Assembly: GCF_003574035.1 (NCBI RefSeq) | Contig: NZ_QWKY01000028.1 | Coordinates: 1 to 40,248, forward strand | DNA: 40,248 nt | Direction of reading: 5' to 3' | From: Meiothermus hypogaeus | Lineage (GTDB): Bacteria > Deinococcota > Deinococci > Deinococcales > Thermaceae | In this document: piece after piece, positions 8,595-16,055 of the stretch | Layout: each line of letters opens with the position of its first letter | How positions within the stretch are numbered: position 1 is the stretch's first letter | Made by a program: the position numbers and the translations under genes | Notes under the pieces: generated by a model | Databases searched by the model: none | The model's input: the letters and a program-made list of their open reading frames with translations, nothing else | Told to the model about the DNA's origin: nothing

Positions 8595-10196
8595 ATGATC
8601 GAGACTGGACGACTCAGTGTCATCAATCCTCCCCGCGAGGCCCCTCAGTTCACCCCCGAACTGCTGGAACGGCTGGCCAGGCGGGTATCGCTATGGGGCG
8701 AACGGGCCCGACAGACCCTGTACTCCCCCTTCGATGGAAGCGTGCTGGGGGCCATTCCGATTTGCTCCCCCGAGGATGTCCAGCAGGCCGTCCGGCTAGC
8801 CAGAACGGCCCAGGCGGCCTGGGCTAAAGTGGATCCCAAAACCAGGGCGCGCATTATGCTGCGTTTTCACGACCTGCTCCTGGAGCGGCAGGAAGAAATC
8901 CTCGACCTGACCCAATACGAAACCGGCAAGGCCCGCCGCGATGCCCAGGAGGAGCTGTTGGACTCGGCCATCGTGGCGCAATTCTACGCCACCCGTAGCC
9001 CCGGCTGGCTGCGGCCGAGGCGCACCGGCGGTACTTTTGTGGGCCTGACCCAGACCTGGGAGTACCGCCACCCGGTGGGGGTGGTGGGGGTGATCTCGCC
9101 CTGGAACTACCCACTGGTCATGGCGGTCAGTGAGCCGATTCCGGCCCTGATGGCGGGCAATGCGGTGGTGCTCAAGCCCGACCCCCAGACCACATTTACG
9201 GCTTTGTGGATTCAGGCCCTGATGGAGGAGACCGGTCTGCCAGCCGAGCTGTTTCAAATTGTGACCGGCGGGGCGGAGGTGGGAGCGGCCCTGGTGGCCT
9301 CGGCCGACTTCATCGCCCTGACCGGCAGCACCCCCACCGGGCGCAAGGTGGCTCGGCAGGCCGGGGAGCGGCTGATTGGGGTGAGCCTCGAGCTCGGCGG
9401 CAAAAACCCCATGCTGGTGCTGGAGGATGCCAACCTCGAGGCCGCCGTGGACGGGGCCATTCACGGGGCCTTTGCCAATGCGGGACAGCTTTGCGTCTCG
9501 CTCGAGCGCATATATGTCCACGAAAAAGTCTTCGAGGCCTTTACCCGTCGCTTAGTGGAAAAAACCCTGAATCTGCGCCTGGGGGCCACCCTCGACCACC
9601 GCTCGCAGATGGGCTCCCTGACCGTGCAGCGGCAGTTCGACACCGTGCTGGCCCACGTGCAGGACGCGGTAGCCAAAGGGGCCAGGGTGCTGGCGGGCGG
9701 GCGGCCCAGGCCCGACCTAGGCCCGCTCTTTTTCGAGCCGACCATCCTCACAGGCGTCACCCCGGAGATGCGCGTGTACAGCGAGGAGACCTTTGGCCCG
9801 GTGGTGAGCTTGTACAAGTTTAGCGACCTCGAGCAGGTACTCACCCTCATCAACCACAGCGAGTACGGCCTCAATGCCAGCGTCTGGACCAAAGACCTCC
9901 GTAAGGGCCGCGAAGTGGCCGCGCGCATCCAGGCCGGAACGGTCAACATCAACGAGAGCTATGCCGCGGCCTGGGCCTCGATGGACGCCCCCATGGGCGG
10001 CTTCAAGGCCTCGGGGCTGGGGCGGCGGCACGGCAGGGAAGGGCTCTACCGCTTTACCGAGGTACAGACCATCGCCATCGAGCGCCTGGTTCCCGTCACC
10101 GGCCCGACCTGGCTTCCGAGGGGCTGGTATGGGCGCATCGTGACGGCGGCCTTGCGGGTCTTCAAGTGGCTGACCCGCTTGTGGTACCGGGTATAG
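8595..10196 (+). CDS. NAD(P)-dependent aldehyde dehydrogenase, succinate-semialdehyde dehydrogenase-like
   Basis: Aldehyde dehydrogenase of 533 residues. The family residues are in place: N171 in ISPWNYP (oxyanion), K194 in VVLKPD (cofactor), ELGGKNP with general base E266, and the catalytic C300 in ANAGQLC. The overall sequence resembles the actinobacterial GabD2 type of succinate-semialdehyde dehydrogenase, but substrate specificity is an inference. The protein has a longer C-terminus than usual, ending in a basic, aromatic stretch (RVFKWLTRLWYRV) that could be amphipathic and associate with the membrane. It is divergent from malF and meets the anti-sigma gene tail to tail with only two bases between the stop codons. 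No strong ribosome site precedes the ATG. Confidence 0.88.
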   Translation: MIETGRLSVINPPREAPQFTPELLERLARRVSLWGERARQTLYSPFDGSVLGAIPICSPEDVQQAVRLARTAQAAWAKVDPKTRARIMLRFHDLLLERQEEILDLTQYETGKARRDAQEELLDSAIVAQFYATRSPGWLRPRRTGGTFVGLTQTWEYRHPVGVVGVISPWNYPLVMAVSEPIPALMAGNAVVLKPDPQTTFTALWIQALMEETGLPAELFQIVTGGAEVGAALVASADFIALTGSTPTGRKVARQAGERLIGVSLELGGKNPMLVLEDANLEAAVDGAIHGAFANAGQLCVSLERIYVHEKVFEAFTRRLVEKTLNLRLGATLDHRSQMGSLTVQRQFDTVLAHVQDAVAKGARVLAGGRPRPDLGPLFFEPTILTGVTPEMRVYSEETFGPVVSLYKFSDLEQVLTLINHSEYGLNASVWTKDLRKGREVAARIQAGTVNINESYAAAWASMDAPMGGFKASGLGRRHGREGLYRFTEVQTIAIERLVPVTGPTWLPRGWYGRIVTAALRVFKWLTRLWYRV

Positions 10197-10198
10197 GG

Positions 10199-10840
10199 CT
10201 ACGAGGTGGGCACCCGGCCCAGGGGCTGTGTGGGCTGGGGGCTGCCGCCGGGGGGCTCGAGGCTCACCCCCATGAAGTCGAACCCTTCGTAGTCGGTCTC
10301 GAACACCCGCCCCGAAAAAACCCCTAGCGAAACCGGGTCTGCGTCGTTCTTGCGGCCCCAGGCCTGGTAGACCCTGCCTGGAGGCGGAGGCTCACGCAGC
10401 ACCATCAAGCAGGGCCCCTCCTCCCGCCAGAGCATGGTGCCAAAGGACTGACCTTCGCTGTTCTTGATGAGCTGCCACTTCACCTCGGGATCGGCCAGCC
10501 AGCGGGCCACCGTGGCCTGTTCCTGAGCGAGTGTCTGGTACTGCCGGTACAGACCCACGCCCCAGCCCCCCAAACCCAGTGCCGCCACTACCAACACCGC
10601 AGCCGCCCAACGCAAGAAATTCCGCCTGGGGTGGGTTCTTTGCTGAATCCGGGCCCACACCCGCGGGGGTGGCGTCACCGGCGGCAGGCTCTCGGGGAGC
10701 CGCATTAGCGCCGCCTGAAGCTCCAGGAGTTCCTGACGCAGTTCGGCAGAGGATTGCAGGGCTTGCTCGAGTCGGGTCTTTTCTTCGCCCTCCAGTAGGC
10801 CCAGGGCGTAGTCGGGCAGCAATTCGCGGAGGTCTTTCAT
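10199..10840 (-). CDS. Anti-sigma factor, RskA-like, membrane-bound
   Basis: Protein of 213 residues that should hold the adjacent ECF sigma factor inactive. The N-terminal part (about 1-60) begins RELLPDYALGLLEGEEK, the short helical anti-sigma domain of the RskA/RslA group, here without the zinc-binding His-Cys motif. One membrane helix (about 75-95) follows the basic segment THPRRNFLRW. The outer C-terminal part (about 100-213) contains VYQAWGRKNDADPVSLGVF, typical of the RskA C-terminal domain. Its ATG overlaps the sigma stop as ATGA, so the two are made in a fixed ratio. The signal sensed is not evident. Confidence 0.85.
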   Translation of the reverse strand: MKDLRELLPDYALGLLEGEEKTRLEQALQSSAELRQELLELQAALMRLPESLPPVTPPPRVWARIQQRTHPRRNFLRWAAAVLVVAALGLGGWGVGLYRQYQTLAQEQATVARWLADPEVKWQLIKNSEGQSFGTMLWREEGPCLMVLREPPPPGRVYQAWGRKNDADPVSLGVFSGRVFETDYEGFDFMGVSLEPPGGSPQPTQPLGRVPTS

Positions 10841-11406
10841 GCTTCCTCCGAAACCTGCGGTCCGCCCAGGTACGCGCGTAGCTTGAGCAGGGCCCGGCGC
10901 AGCCGGGTCTTGATCGTACCCAAAGGTAGCTGATGGCGCTCGGCCAGCTCACTGTGGCTAAAGCCATCGAAAAAGGCTTCTTCTAACAGTTGGCGGTCGG
11001 AGGGCTCGAGCCTTTGCAAGGCCCGGCGTACCAGAATCCGGTCAGTGGGATCGTCCTCCCGCCACAGGCCCAGCTCCTGATCCGGGCTGTGCAGGTCGTG
11101 GTCTTCGAGTTTCTGGGGCCTTGCCTTGCGGCTGCGTAAACGCGAAAGGGCTAAATTACGCCCGATGGTGAATAAAAATGCCGTCACACTGCCGCGCTCC
11201 GGCTGGTAACGGGCGGCCTCCCGGTAAAGCTGGACAAAACTATCTTGCAAAATCTCTTCGGCCTCCTCGCGGCTCTGGAGCATCCGCAGGAGAAGCGCGT
11301 ACAGCGAGGGGCTATAGCGACGGTATAGCTCTTCCAAAGCACGCTCATCCCCTTTGGCAAGGAACGACAGCAGGGCAGTGTCTGGCTCCACGCCTCCATT
11401 CAACAC
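10837..11406 (-). CDS. ECF-type RNA polymerase sigma factor
   Basis: Sigma-70-family ECF factor of 189 residues. Region 2 (about 25-95) contains AEEILQDSFVQLYREA and AFLFTIGRNLALSRLRSR. Region 4 (about 130-185) ends in a helix-turn-helix, SELAERHQLPLGTIKTRLRR. It is cotranscribed with, and overlaps, an RskA-like anti-sigma gene, so it most likely belongs to the SigK-like group. The start is a GTG at 11406; no in-frame ATG exists nearby and the ribosome site is weak, so the exact start is uncertain. The 90-bp gap upstream is AT-rich (AAGTATATTAAATCC) and probably holds its promoter, which such factors often control themselves. Confidence 0.9.
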   Translation of the reverse strand: MLNGGVEPDTALLSFLAKGDERALEELYRRYSPSLYALLLRMLQSREEAEEILQDSFVQLYREAARYQPERGSVTAFLFTIGRNLALSRLRSRKARPQKLEDHDLHSPDQELGLWREDDPTDRILVRRALQRLEPSDRQLLEEAFFDGFSHSELAERHQLPLGTIKTRLRRALLKLRAYLGGPQVSEEA

Positions 11407-11494
11407 TACGTTTGGCTCTGGCGCTATAGATGTTCAAGTATATTAAATCCTCAAGCGCCATTTCCCCTAGGGGTTTAACTTGGTTCGGTGGTAC

Positions 11495-11914
11495 TCAGGT
11501 CAGTCGGGCCTCGAGGGTAATTTCGGGAACTGCGGCCAATGCTTTGGAAATGGGACACTTAGCCTTGGCTTCCTGGGCCAGCTCCTGAAACTTGTCTGCA
11601 TCAATACCGGGCACATTAGCCACCAGATGAAGCTCAATTTTGGTGACGGTGGGGCCGTCGCCCAGGTGTACCTTGGCAGTAGCATTCAGTTCTTCAGGCG
11701 GGGTGTTGTTGTTGGTGAGCAAAGCCGAAAGAAACATAGCGTAGCAGCCTGCATGGGCCGCGCCAATCAGTTCCTCGGGGTTGGTGCCGCTGGCATTGGC
11801 GAACCTCGAGGCCCAGGTATAAGGGCCCTCGTACACCCCGCTTTCCAGTTTCAGGTGGCCTTGACCTTCCTTCAGGGTACCTTTCCAGACCGCGTTGGCT
11901 GAACGTATGGGCAT
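11495..11914 (-). CDS. OsmC/Ohr-family peroxiredoxin-like protein
   Basis: Protein of 139 residues in the OsmC family, which reduces organic hydroperoxides through a reactive cysteine pair. The two family cysteines are C57 in GAAHAGCYAMFL and C120 in AKAKCPISKAL. The length and motif spacing fit the OsmC subgroup rather than Ohr. I chose the ATG at 11914 because AAAGGAG lies 7 bases before it and the protein then begins MPIRSANAVWKG, as in relatives. The frame remains open upstream for 48 codons without family likeness. The neighbouring ECF sigma operon is on the same strand about 90 bases downstream, but the gap suggests separate transcription. Confidence 0.9.
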   Translation of the reverse strand: MPIRSANAVWKGTLKEGQGHLKLESGVYEGPYTWASRFANASGTNPEELIGAAHAGCYAMFLSALLTNNNTPPEELNATAKVHLGDGPTVTKIELHLVANVPGIDADKFQELAQEAKAKCPISKALAAVPEITLEARLT

Positions 11915-12039
11915 AGCATGGCTCCTTTCGCTTACCATCATGCGCTCCTGGAGGTGGGCCTGGCTGTGTTCCAGGTTGCATGTTTGGGTCATGGGCAGTG
12001 ATAGTGGCTTAGCCGTTCGCGGTACGCATTGCTTCGGAT

Positions 12040-12900
12040 TTGACCATTCCACCCTCAAAAGCGCACAATGCCTGGGTGCTGGCGTTTTTGTTCGTGGATG
12101 GCCTGGGACTCTCCGACGACCTCCGCAGCCCCCTTCGGCGCTTGACTTTGCCCACCTTGCGGGCTTTGAGCGGTGGGTTTGGTCGCCAGCCGATTAGCAA
12201 GTCCCATCTGGCCTACCGCCCCCTGGATGCGCGACTTGGGGTAGAGGGCTTGCCGCAGTCGGGCACGGGCCAGACCGCCTTGCTGACCGGGCACAACGCG
12301 GCCATGTTGCTGGGCCATCACCAGGGGCCGCACCCCTTTAGCAAGCTGCAAAAGCTGCTGCAACAGGATAGCCTCCAGGTCTGGGCTGTGCAGCAGGGCT
12401 TGCGGGTTTTGCACGCCAACGGCTACCGGCGCGAGTATCTGGAAAGGGTGAGGGAGAGCCGCCGCAATCTGCTTTCGGCCTTTGGATTTGCCGCCAGAGC
12501 AGCCAACCTGGAGCTTCTTCCCATCGAGCACCCCAAGGCCTTTTTGCCTGCCTTCTGGCCAGGGCCGGAAGCTGCAGGCGAGCGCCTGGCCCGGACAGCC
12601 CGAGAGCACGATCTGACCATCTTGGAAAGCTGGGCCCTGGATTATTCGGCCCACCGCTTACCGGACAAGCTGGATGAGCGCTTTGTAGAGCTGGATCAGT
12701 TTCTGTACGGCTTTCTGAACGCAAGTGCTGACGTCACGCTAATCCTCAGCGCCGACCACGGCAATGCCGAGGAACCCTGGCATGCCCAGCACACCCTCAA
12801 TCCAGTGCCACTGGTGGTTTATGGCCCCCTGGCCAGGACGGTTTACGAAATGCAAAGCCTTACGGACCTGGCCCCCTGGCTAAAGCAGCAACTGGGCTAG
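12040..12900 (+). CDS. Alkaline-phosphatase/phosphoglycerate-mutase superfamily metalloenzyme
   Basis: Protein of up to 286 residues with the metal-binding pattern of the alkaline phosphatase superfamily. The pieces are FVDGLGL near residue 20, LPQSGTGQTALLTG (about 71-84) with the Ser/Thr nucleophile region, and SADHGNAEEPWHAQH near residue 240, whose DHGN is shared with cofactor-independent phosphoglycerate mutase. It is much shorter than that enzyme (about 510 residues) and lacks the inserted transferase domain, so mutase activity is unlikely. A hydrolase or nucleotide/lipid phosphodiesterase role is possible. The start is unclear: TTG at 12040 gives the full frame, while GTG codons slightly downstream are alternatives and there is no obvious ribosome site. 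Confidence 0.7.
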   Translation: MTIPPSKAHNAWVLAFLFVDGLGLSDDLRSPLRRLTLPTLRALSGGFGRQPISKSHLAYRPLDARLGVEGLPQSGTGQTALLTGHNAAMLLGHHQGPHPFSKLQKLLQQDSLQVWAVQQGLRVLHANGYRREYLERVRESRRNLLSAFGFAARAANLELLPIEHPKAFLPAFWPGPEAAGERLARTAREHDLTILESWALDYSAHRLPDKLDERFVELDQFLYGFLNASADVTLILSADHGNAEEPWHAQHTLNPVPLVVYGPLARTVYEMQSLTDLAPWLKQQLG

Positions 12901-12930
12901 TTTGACCGCTGGTGCCCGGATTGGCTTTGT

Positions 12931-13005
12931 TGGAGCCGGTGGTCGGATTTGAACCGACGACCGCTCGATTACGAATCGAGTGCTCTACCGCTGAGCTACA
13001 CCGGC
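12931..13005 (-). tRNA. tRNA-Thr (anticodon CGT)
   Basis: Read on the minus strand, the 75 bases fold into a standard cloverleaf. The acceptor stem is GCCGGTG/CACCGGC, with discriminator T and an encoded CCA end. The D arm is GCTC-AGCGGTA-GAGC and the anticodon arm CTCGA-TTCGTAA-TCGAG, with anticodon CGT reading ACG. The T arm is GTCGG-TTCGAAT-CCGAC. All four stems pair fully. It lies between the phosphatase-like gene and rph and is transcribed in the opposite direction to both. Confidence 0.97.
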
Positions 13006-13040
13006 ACGCTTGGATATTCTAGCGGTATCGGCCCGTATGG

Positions 13041-13046
13041 TAAAGT
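13041..13046 (+). promoter_or_regulatory. -10 box for leaderless rph
   Basis: TAAAGT ends 7 bases before the rph ATG, so transcription would begin at or next to the start codon. There is no ribosome site. The upstream flank is the tRNA gene. Confidence 0.45.
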
Positions 13047-13053
13047 CGCGGCG

Positions 13054-13770
13054 ATGAAACGCAAGGATGGTCGCACGGCCCAGGAGCTGCGTCCCCTCAC
13101 GCTGCGGATGGGCTACGTAGAGTATGCCGAAGGTTCGGCGCTGGTAGAGCTGGGAAATACCCGGGTCCTGGTGAATGTTTCCCTGGCCGAAGGGGTACCC
13201 CGGCACGTCTCGGGGCGCGAAGGCTGGCTGATGGCCGAGTACAACTTGTTACCTCGCTCTACCAAAGAACGTAAGGAGCGAGAACGGCAAAAAATTTCGG
13301 GCCGTACGGCCGAGATTCAGCGGTTTTTGGGTCGGGCCTTTCGGGCTGCGCTGGATTTGAGCTTGTTGCCGAACAAGACGGTAGTGATCGATGCCGATGT
13401 GCTCCAGGCCGATGGTGGAACCCGAGTCGCCTCGCTTTTGGGAGGATATGCCGCTTTGCATATGGCTATGGATCGCCTGGTTAGCCGGGGCAAGATTGAC
13501 GAATGGCCCCTGACCGAGTTTGCGGCTGTCAGCGTGGGGTGGATGGCGGATGACAGCCTACTGCTGGATTTGACCCAGGTTGAGGACGAGAACGCCTGGG
13601 CCGATCTGACGGTGGTGGCCACCCGGTCGGGCGACATCATCGAGCTACATGGAGCGGGCGAGGGCCGCCCGGTGCCCAAAGCAACCTATCAGGCCATGCT
13701 GGAACTGGGGCTGGCCCAAATTCCCGAGATGGTGCGGCGGGTACATGGACAGCTAAAAAACCGGGTTTGA
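13054..13770 (+). CDS. rph: Ribonuclease PH
   Basis: tRNA nucleotidyltransferase/RNase PH of 238 residues, the usual length. It uses phosphate to remove nucleotides beyond the CCA end of tRNA precursors. The start KRKDGRTAQELRPL is the classic N-terminus. Other family blocks are SGREGWLMAEYNLLPRST, the ERERQKISGRTAEIQRFLGR segment, and VIDADVLQADGGTR, which holds the active site. I chose the ATG at 13054 because the frame upstream runs through the tRNA gene and a -10 box lies 7 bases before this codon. It is followed after 90 bases by the NTP pyrophosphatase gene, a pairing common in bacteria. Confidence 0.96.
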   Translation: MKRKDGRTAQELRPLTLRMGYVEYAEGSALVELGNTRVLVNVSLAEGVPRHVSGREGWLMAEYNLLPRSTKERKERERQKISGRTAEIQRFLGRAFRAALDLSLLPNKTVVIDADVLQADGGTRVASLLGGYAALHMAMDRLVSRGKIDEWPLTEFAAVSVGWMADDSLLLDLTQVEDENAWADLTVVATRSGDIIELHGAGEGRPVPKATYQAMLELGLAQIPEMVRRVHGQLKNRV

Positions 13771-13847
13771 TTGGGGTGGCCGCCGCACACAGGGCGCTGG
13801 ATTGATGGGCTTGCTCATATGCCTGCGGCTTTTGGCCATGATGCGGT

Positions 13848-13853
13848 TAAGAT
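13848..13853 (+). promoter_or_regulatory. -10 box for leaderless rdgB
   Basis: TAAGAT ends 7 bases before the ATG at 13861, with no ribosome site in between. The gene therefore probably has its own leaderless promoter besides any read-through from rph. Confidence 0.5.
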
Positions 13854-13860
13854 GTACTAG

Positions 13861-14472
13861 ATGCGCCTGCTGATTGCTACGTCCAACCCAGGCAAGTTTC
13901 GCGAGATTAAAGAGGGGCTGGCGCCCCTGGGCTGGACGCTCTTTTCCCTGCTGGACTACCCCTTCAAAATGCCGCCCGAAGAAGGCTCTACCTTTGAGGA
14001 TAACGCGGTGTTGAAAGCGGCCTATGCGGCCAAGCACAGTGGTATGCCCACCCTGGCTGACGACTCGGGCCTCGAGGTCCTGGCCCTGGGGGGGGAGCCT
14101 GGGGTGTACTCGGCCCGCTACGGCAACAAGAAAACCGACATGGAGCGCAATGTGTATTTGCTCGAGCGCCTCAAGGGGGTTCCTAAAGCTGAACGCAAAG
14201 CCAAATTTGTGGCCGTGGTGGTGATTGCCTACCCCGATGGCTACATGGAACTCTACCGGGGCGAGACCGAAGGGGAAATCCTCGAGGCTCCCCGGGGCGA
14301 GTGGGGTTTTGGCTACGACCCCCTGTTTTACCTGCCCGAGGTGGGCAAAACCTTCGCCGAGATGACCCTCGAGCAGAAAGCTGCCCACTCCCACCGGGGC
14401 AAGGCCCTGCGAATGCTCGTGGATGCGCATAAGTTTGGATTGCCCCGCAAGGAACAGCCTCAACAGGAGTAG
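13861..14472 (+). CDS. rdgB: XTP/dITP diphosphatase (HAM1/RdgB family)
   Basis: Non-canonical purine NTP pyrophosphatase of 203 residues that hydrolyses ITP, dITP and XTP to monophosphates, keeping deaminated purines out of DNA and RNA. The N-terminal LLIATSNPGKFREI binds the phosphates. LADDSGLEV is the catalytic aspartate motif, followed by the family block PGVYSARYG, and GEWGFGYDPLFY forms the base pocket. All are intact and the length is normal. It lies just downstream of rph. A hairpin at 14498-14526 probably ends the transcript. Confidence 0.95.
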   Translation: MRLLIATSNPGKFREIKEGLAPLGWTLFSLLDYPFKMPPEEGSTFEDNAVLKAAYAAKHSGMPTLADDSGLEVLALGGEPGVYSARYGNKKTDMERNVYLLERLKGVPKAERKAKFVAVVVIAYPDGYMELYRGETEGEILEAPRGEWGFGYDPLFYLPEVGKTFAEMTLEQKAAHSHRGKALRMLVDAHKFGLPRKEQPQQE

Positions 14473-14497
14473 GCCTGCCTCGAGGCGGCCTGAATCC

Positions 14498-14526
14498 AAC
14501 CCGTATGGTCTATGCGTATACGGGTT
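14498..14526 (+). terminator. Candidate terminator after rdgB
   Basis: AACCCGTAT (14498-14506) pairs with ATACGGGTT (14518-14526) around an 11-base loop, and the downstream arm runs into TTT. It starts 26 bases after the rdgB stop. The T tract is short, so confidence is moderate. The remainder of the gap to 14786 shows no supported gene. Confidence 0.45.
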
Positions 14527-14774
14527 TGGAGGTTCCAACCATGAAACGATGTTGAGGTATGCCTGTTTTGCCCGCTTCGGGAAAGCCCAAGGGTGGGAGG
14601 GGCTTGGCGCTAAGGAACAGAAGTCGGTTCGCTTTTTGCCCTTCATGGAGGATTTGGGCTTGGAAAACAAAACAACCTGCAACTGGGGCGTCCGACTTTT
14701 TGTGACCGGTATTCGCCAACCTGGCCCGAATGAAAGCCTATATGGCCTGAACCCGCCAGGGCCTGCTCGTGGGG

Positions 14775-14780
14775 TACAAT
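14775..14780 (+). promoter_or_regulatory. -10 box for the cupredoxin/cytochrome operon
   Basis: A near-consensus TACAAT ends 6 bases before the ATG at 14787. This predicts a leaderless transcript for the lipoprotein gene; the following cytochrome gene has its own ribosome site. Confidence 0.55.
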
Positions 14781-14786
14781 TTGCTC

Positions 14787-15167
14787 ATGCGAGTCCTGGC
14801 TGTTGTGGTGTTGTTGGGTCTGCTTTCGGCTTGCCAGTCGAATCAACAGCAATGCACCGTGATTCGGGCGGTCGGAGTAACGCAAGGTTTCAAAGTGGCC
14901 AATACCGATAGCCCCAATGCCACCATCAAAAAAGGAGGATGCATCGAGTTTGTGTACGATGACGAGACCGGAGCCACACACCTTGTCCAGAGCAAACCCG
15001 GTACTCCTAAGGAGTTGGGATTTAGTACCTATCCCATGGGCTTCAAAGGGTACAAGGAGAGAATTGTCTTCAACATCGCCGGGGAGATTGAATACATTTG
15101 CTCGACTCAAGATGTCAACGGCTCACATGCCAAAACCATGAACGGAATAATAACGGTGCAACCCTAA
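14787..15167 (+). CDS. Cupredoxin-like lipoprotein
   Basis: Lipoprotein of 126 residues with signal and lipobox LLSAC, modified cysteine C16. The mature part has a pattern that fits a type 1 copper site: H65 in GATHLVQ, C105 in YICSTQ, H114 and M118 in GSHAKTMNG, the C-x8-H-x3-M order lying near the C-terminus as in plastocyanin-like proteins. C23 and C52 could form a disulfide. I do not recognise a named family, so copper binding is inferred from residue order only. It is followed 12 bases later by a cytochrome c gene with a good ribosome site, suggesting a two-protein electron transfer unit outside the membrane. Confidence 0.65.
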   Translation: MRVLAVVVLLGLLSACQSNQQQCTVIRAVGVTQGFKVANTDSPNATIKKGGCIEFVYDDETGATHLVQSKPGTPKELGFSTYPMGFKGYKERIVFNIAGEIEYICSTQDVNGSHAKTMNGIITVQP

Positions 15168-15179
15168 AAGGAGTCATCC

Positions 15180-15590
15180 ATGCGTAAAGCTGGTCTTTTG
15201 CTACTGGTGCTGGTCGTTGCATTGGTGCCTTTTGCTGCGGCTCGCCCGCCCTATCGGCTTCAAACCATCAATCAGTTCAACCTTGTGGCCGATCGCGGCG
15301 ATGTGCGCACGGTAAGCTGTCAGTACTGCCACGTGAATGCCAACGGCGGAGCTCCCTGGAATGCGTTTGGTAAAGAAGTGCAGTCTAACTTCAAAGGCAA
15401 TATTGGGGATGCCCTCTATGAGGCCCTCAAAGCCATGAAAGACTCCGATGGCGATGGCTATGCCGATGTGCTCGAGGTCTTTGCCGGAACGCTACCGGGC
15501 GATGCCAGCAGCAAACCGCTGGTTACCCCGCAGTTCCTCATGCAGAGCCTGGAAAAAGCGGGTGGTGTGGATATTTACAAGCCCAAGTAA
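15180..15590 (+). CDS. Exported monohaem cytochrome c-like protein with EF-hand loop
   Basis: Secreted protein of 136 residues with an N-terminal signal (about 1-22, ending FAAARP). One haem-binding motif CQYCH lies at 47-51. A complete EF-hand-type calcium loop follows at 88-99, with D88, D90, D92, D96 and E99 (DSDGDGYADVLE). M86 or M121 could be the second haem ligand. The haem motif preceded by TVSC and followed by NGGAPWNAFG resembles cytochrome domains of multihaem or thrombospondin-type-3 exported proteins, but the named function is unknown. AAGGAG precedes the ATG. It forms an operon with the cupredoxin-like gene. A repeat element begins directly on its stop codon. Confidence 0.75.
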   Translation: MRKAGLLLLVLVVALVPFAAARPPYRLQTINQFNLVADRGDVRTVSCQYCHVNANGGAPWNAFGKEVQSNFKGNIGDALYEALKAMKDSDGDGYADVLEVFAGTLPGDASSKPLVTPQFLMQSLEKAGGVDIYKPK

Positions 15591-15899
15591 TACCAGATTC
15601 GGTTAGTTCGTCACCAAAGGGTGACGAACTAACCCGACCGAAGTTATCCGCGTAGCGGAGGGCGATACCGCCCCTTGGAAGTTATCCGCGTAGCGGAGGG
15701 CGATACCGCCCCTTGGAAGTTATCCGCGTAGCGGAGGGCGATACCGCCCCTTGGAAGTTATCCGCGTAGCGGAGGGCGATACCGCCCCTTGGAAGCAAGA
15801 CGCTTTCTTCGCCGACCGATAGGGAGGAGTGTGCTCTAGGATTCAAAAGACAGCCTCTGGTGTTTTTGGTTTTGTAAACTGTCTTTTTGAATCCGGTAT
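15590..15899. repeat. Palindromic repeat element, copy 2 (four 38-bp units)
   Basis: Longest copy, 310 bp, from ATACCAGATTC to GAATCCGGTAT. The left end folds on itself (GGTTAGTTCGTCACC / GGTGACGAACTAACC). Four tandem 38-bp units follow, then a GCAAGACGCTTTCTTCG block, then a right-end hairpin (GGATTCAAAAGACAG pairing with CTGTCTTTTTGAATCC). It begins at the last base of the cytochrome stop codon. With the following 150 bases, which show no other feature, it fills the gap before the dehydrogenase gene. It has no coding capacity. Confidence 0.92.
15640..15791. repeat. Tandem array of four 38-bp units inside repeat copy 2
   Basis: The unit starts GAAGTTATCCGCGTAGCG and repeats exactly at 15640, 15678, 15716 and 15754, with the next sequence (GAAGCAAGACG) at 15792. 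Each unit holds two small palindromes, TCCGC-GTA-GCGGA and GGGCG-ATAC-CGCCC. The units are directly adjacent and effectively identical, which indicates recent duplication by slippage or recombination. Confidence 0.95.
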
Positions 15900-16055
15900 A
15901 AGAGCGGCCTTCCACGAATACCCAGAACAGCGGGTTTTGCTGTTCTGGGTAAAACACTCCGCATCGCATGTGGCGTGTTTGTGGGAAACGCGATAAGGGA
16001 TGAATGGTGTGGGCGAACCTTGTGTTCGTCCACTTTTTTTCTGCACGATGAGGGT

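Noticed and set aside
12949-13053. Longer start for ribonuclease PH
   Set aside because: The extra codons run through the tRNA-Thr gene on the other strand, and family homology begins at 13054.
13753-14682. Long open frame on the minus strand opposite the NTP pyrophosphatase gene
   Set aside because: It lies across a clearly identified gene and its downstream gap, with no domain or ribosome site.
15640-15791. CRISPR array (regular direct repeats of 38 bp)
   Set aside because: The units touch each other with no spacers and belong to a dispersed element with fixed flanks; no cas genes are nearby.
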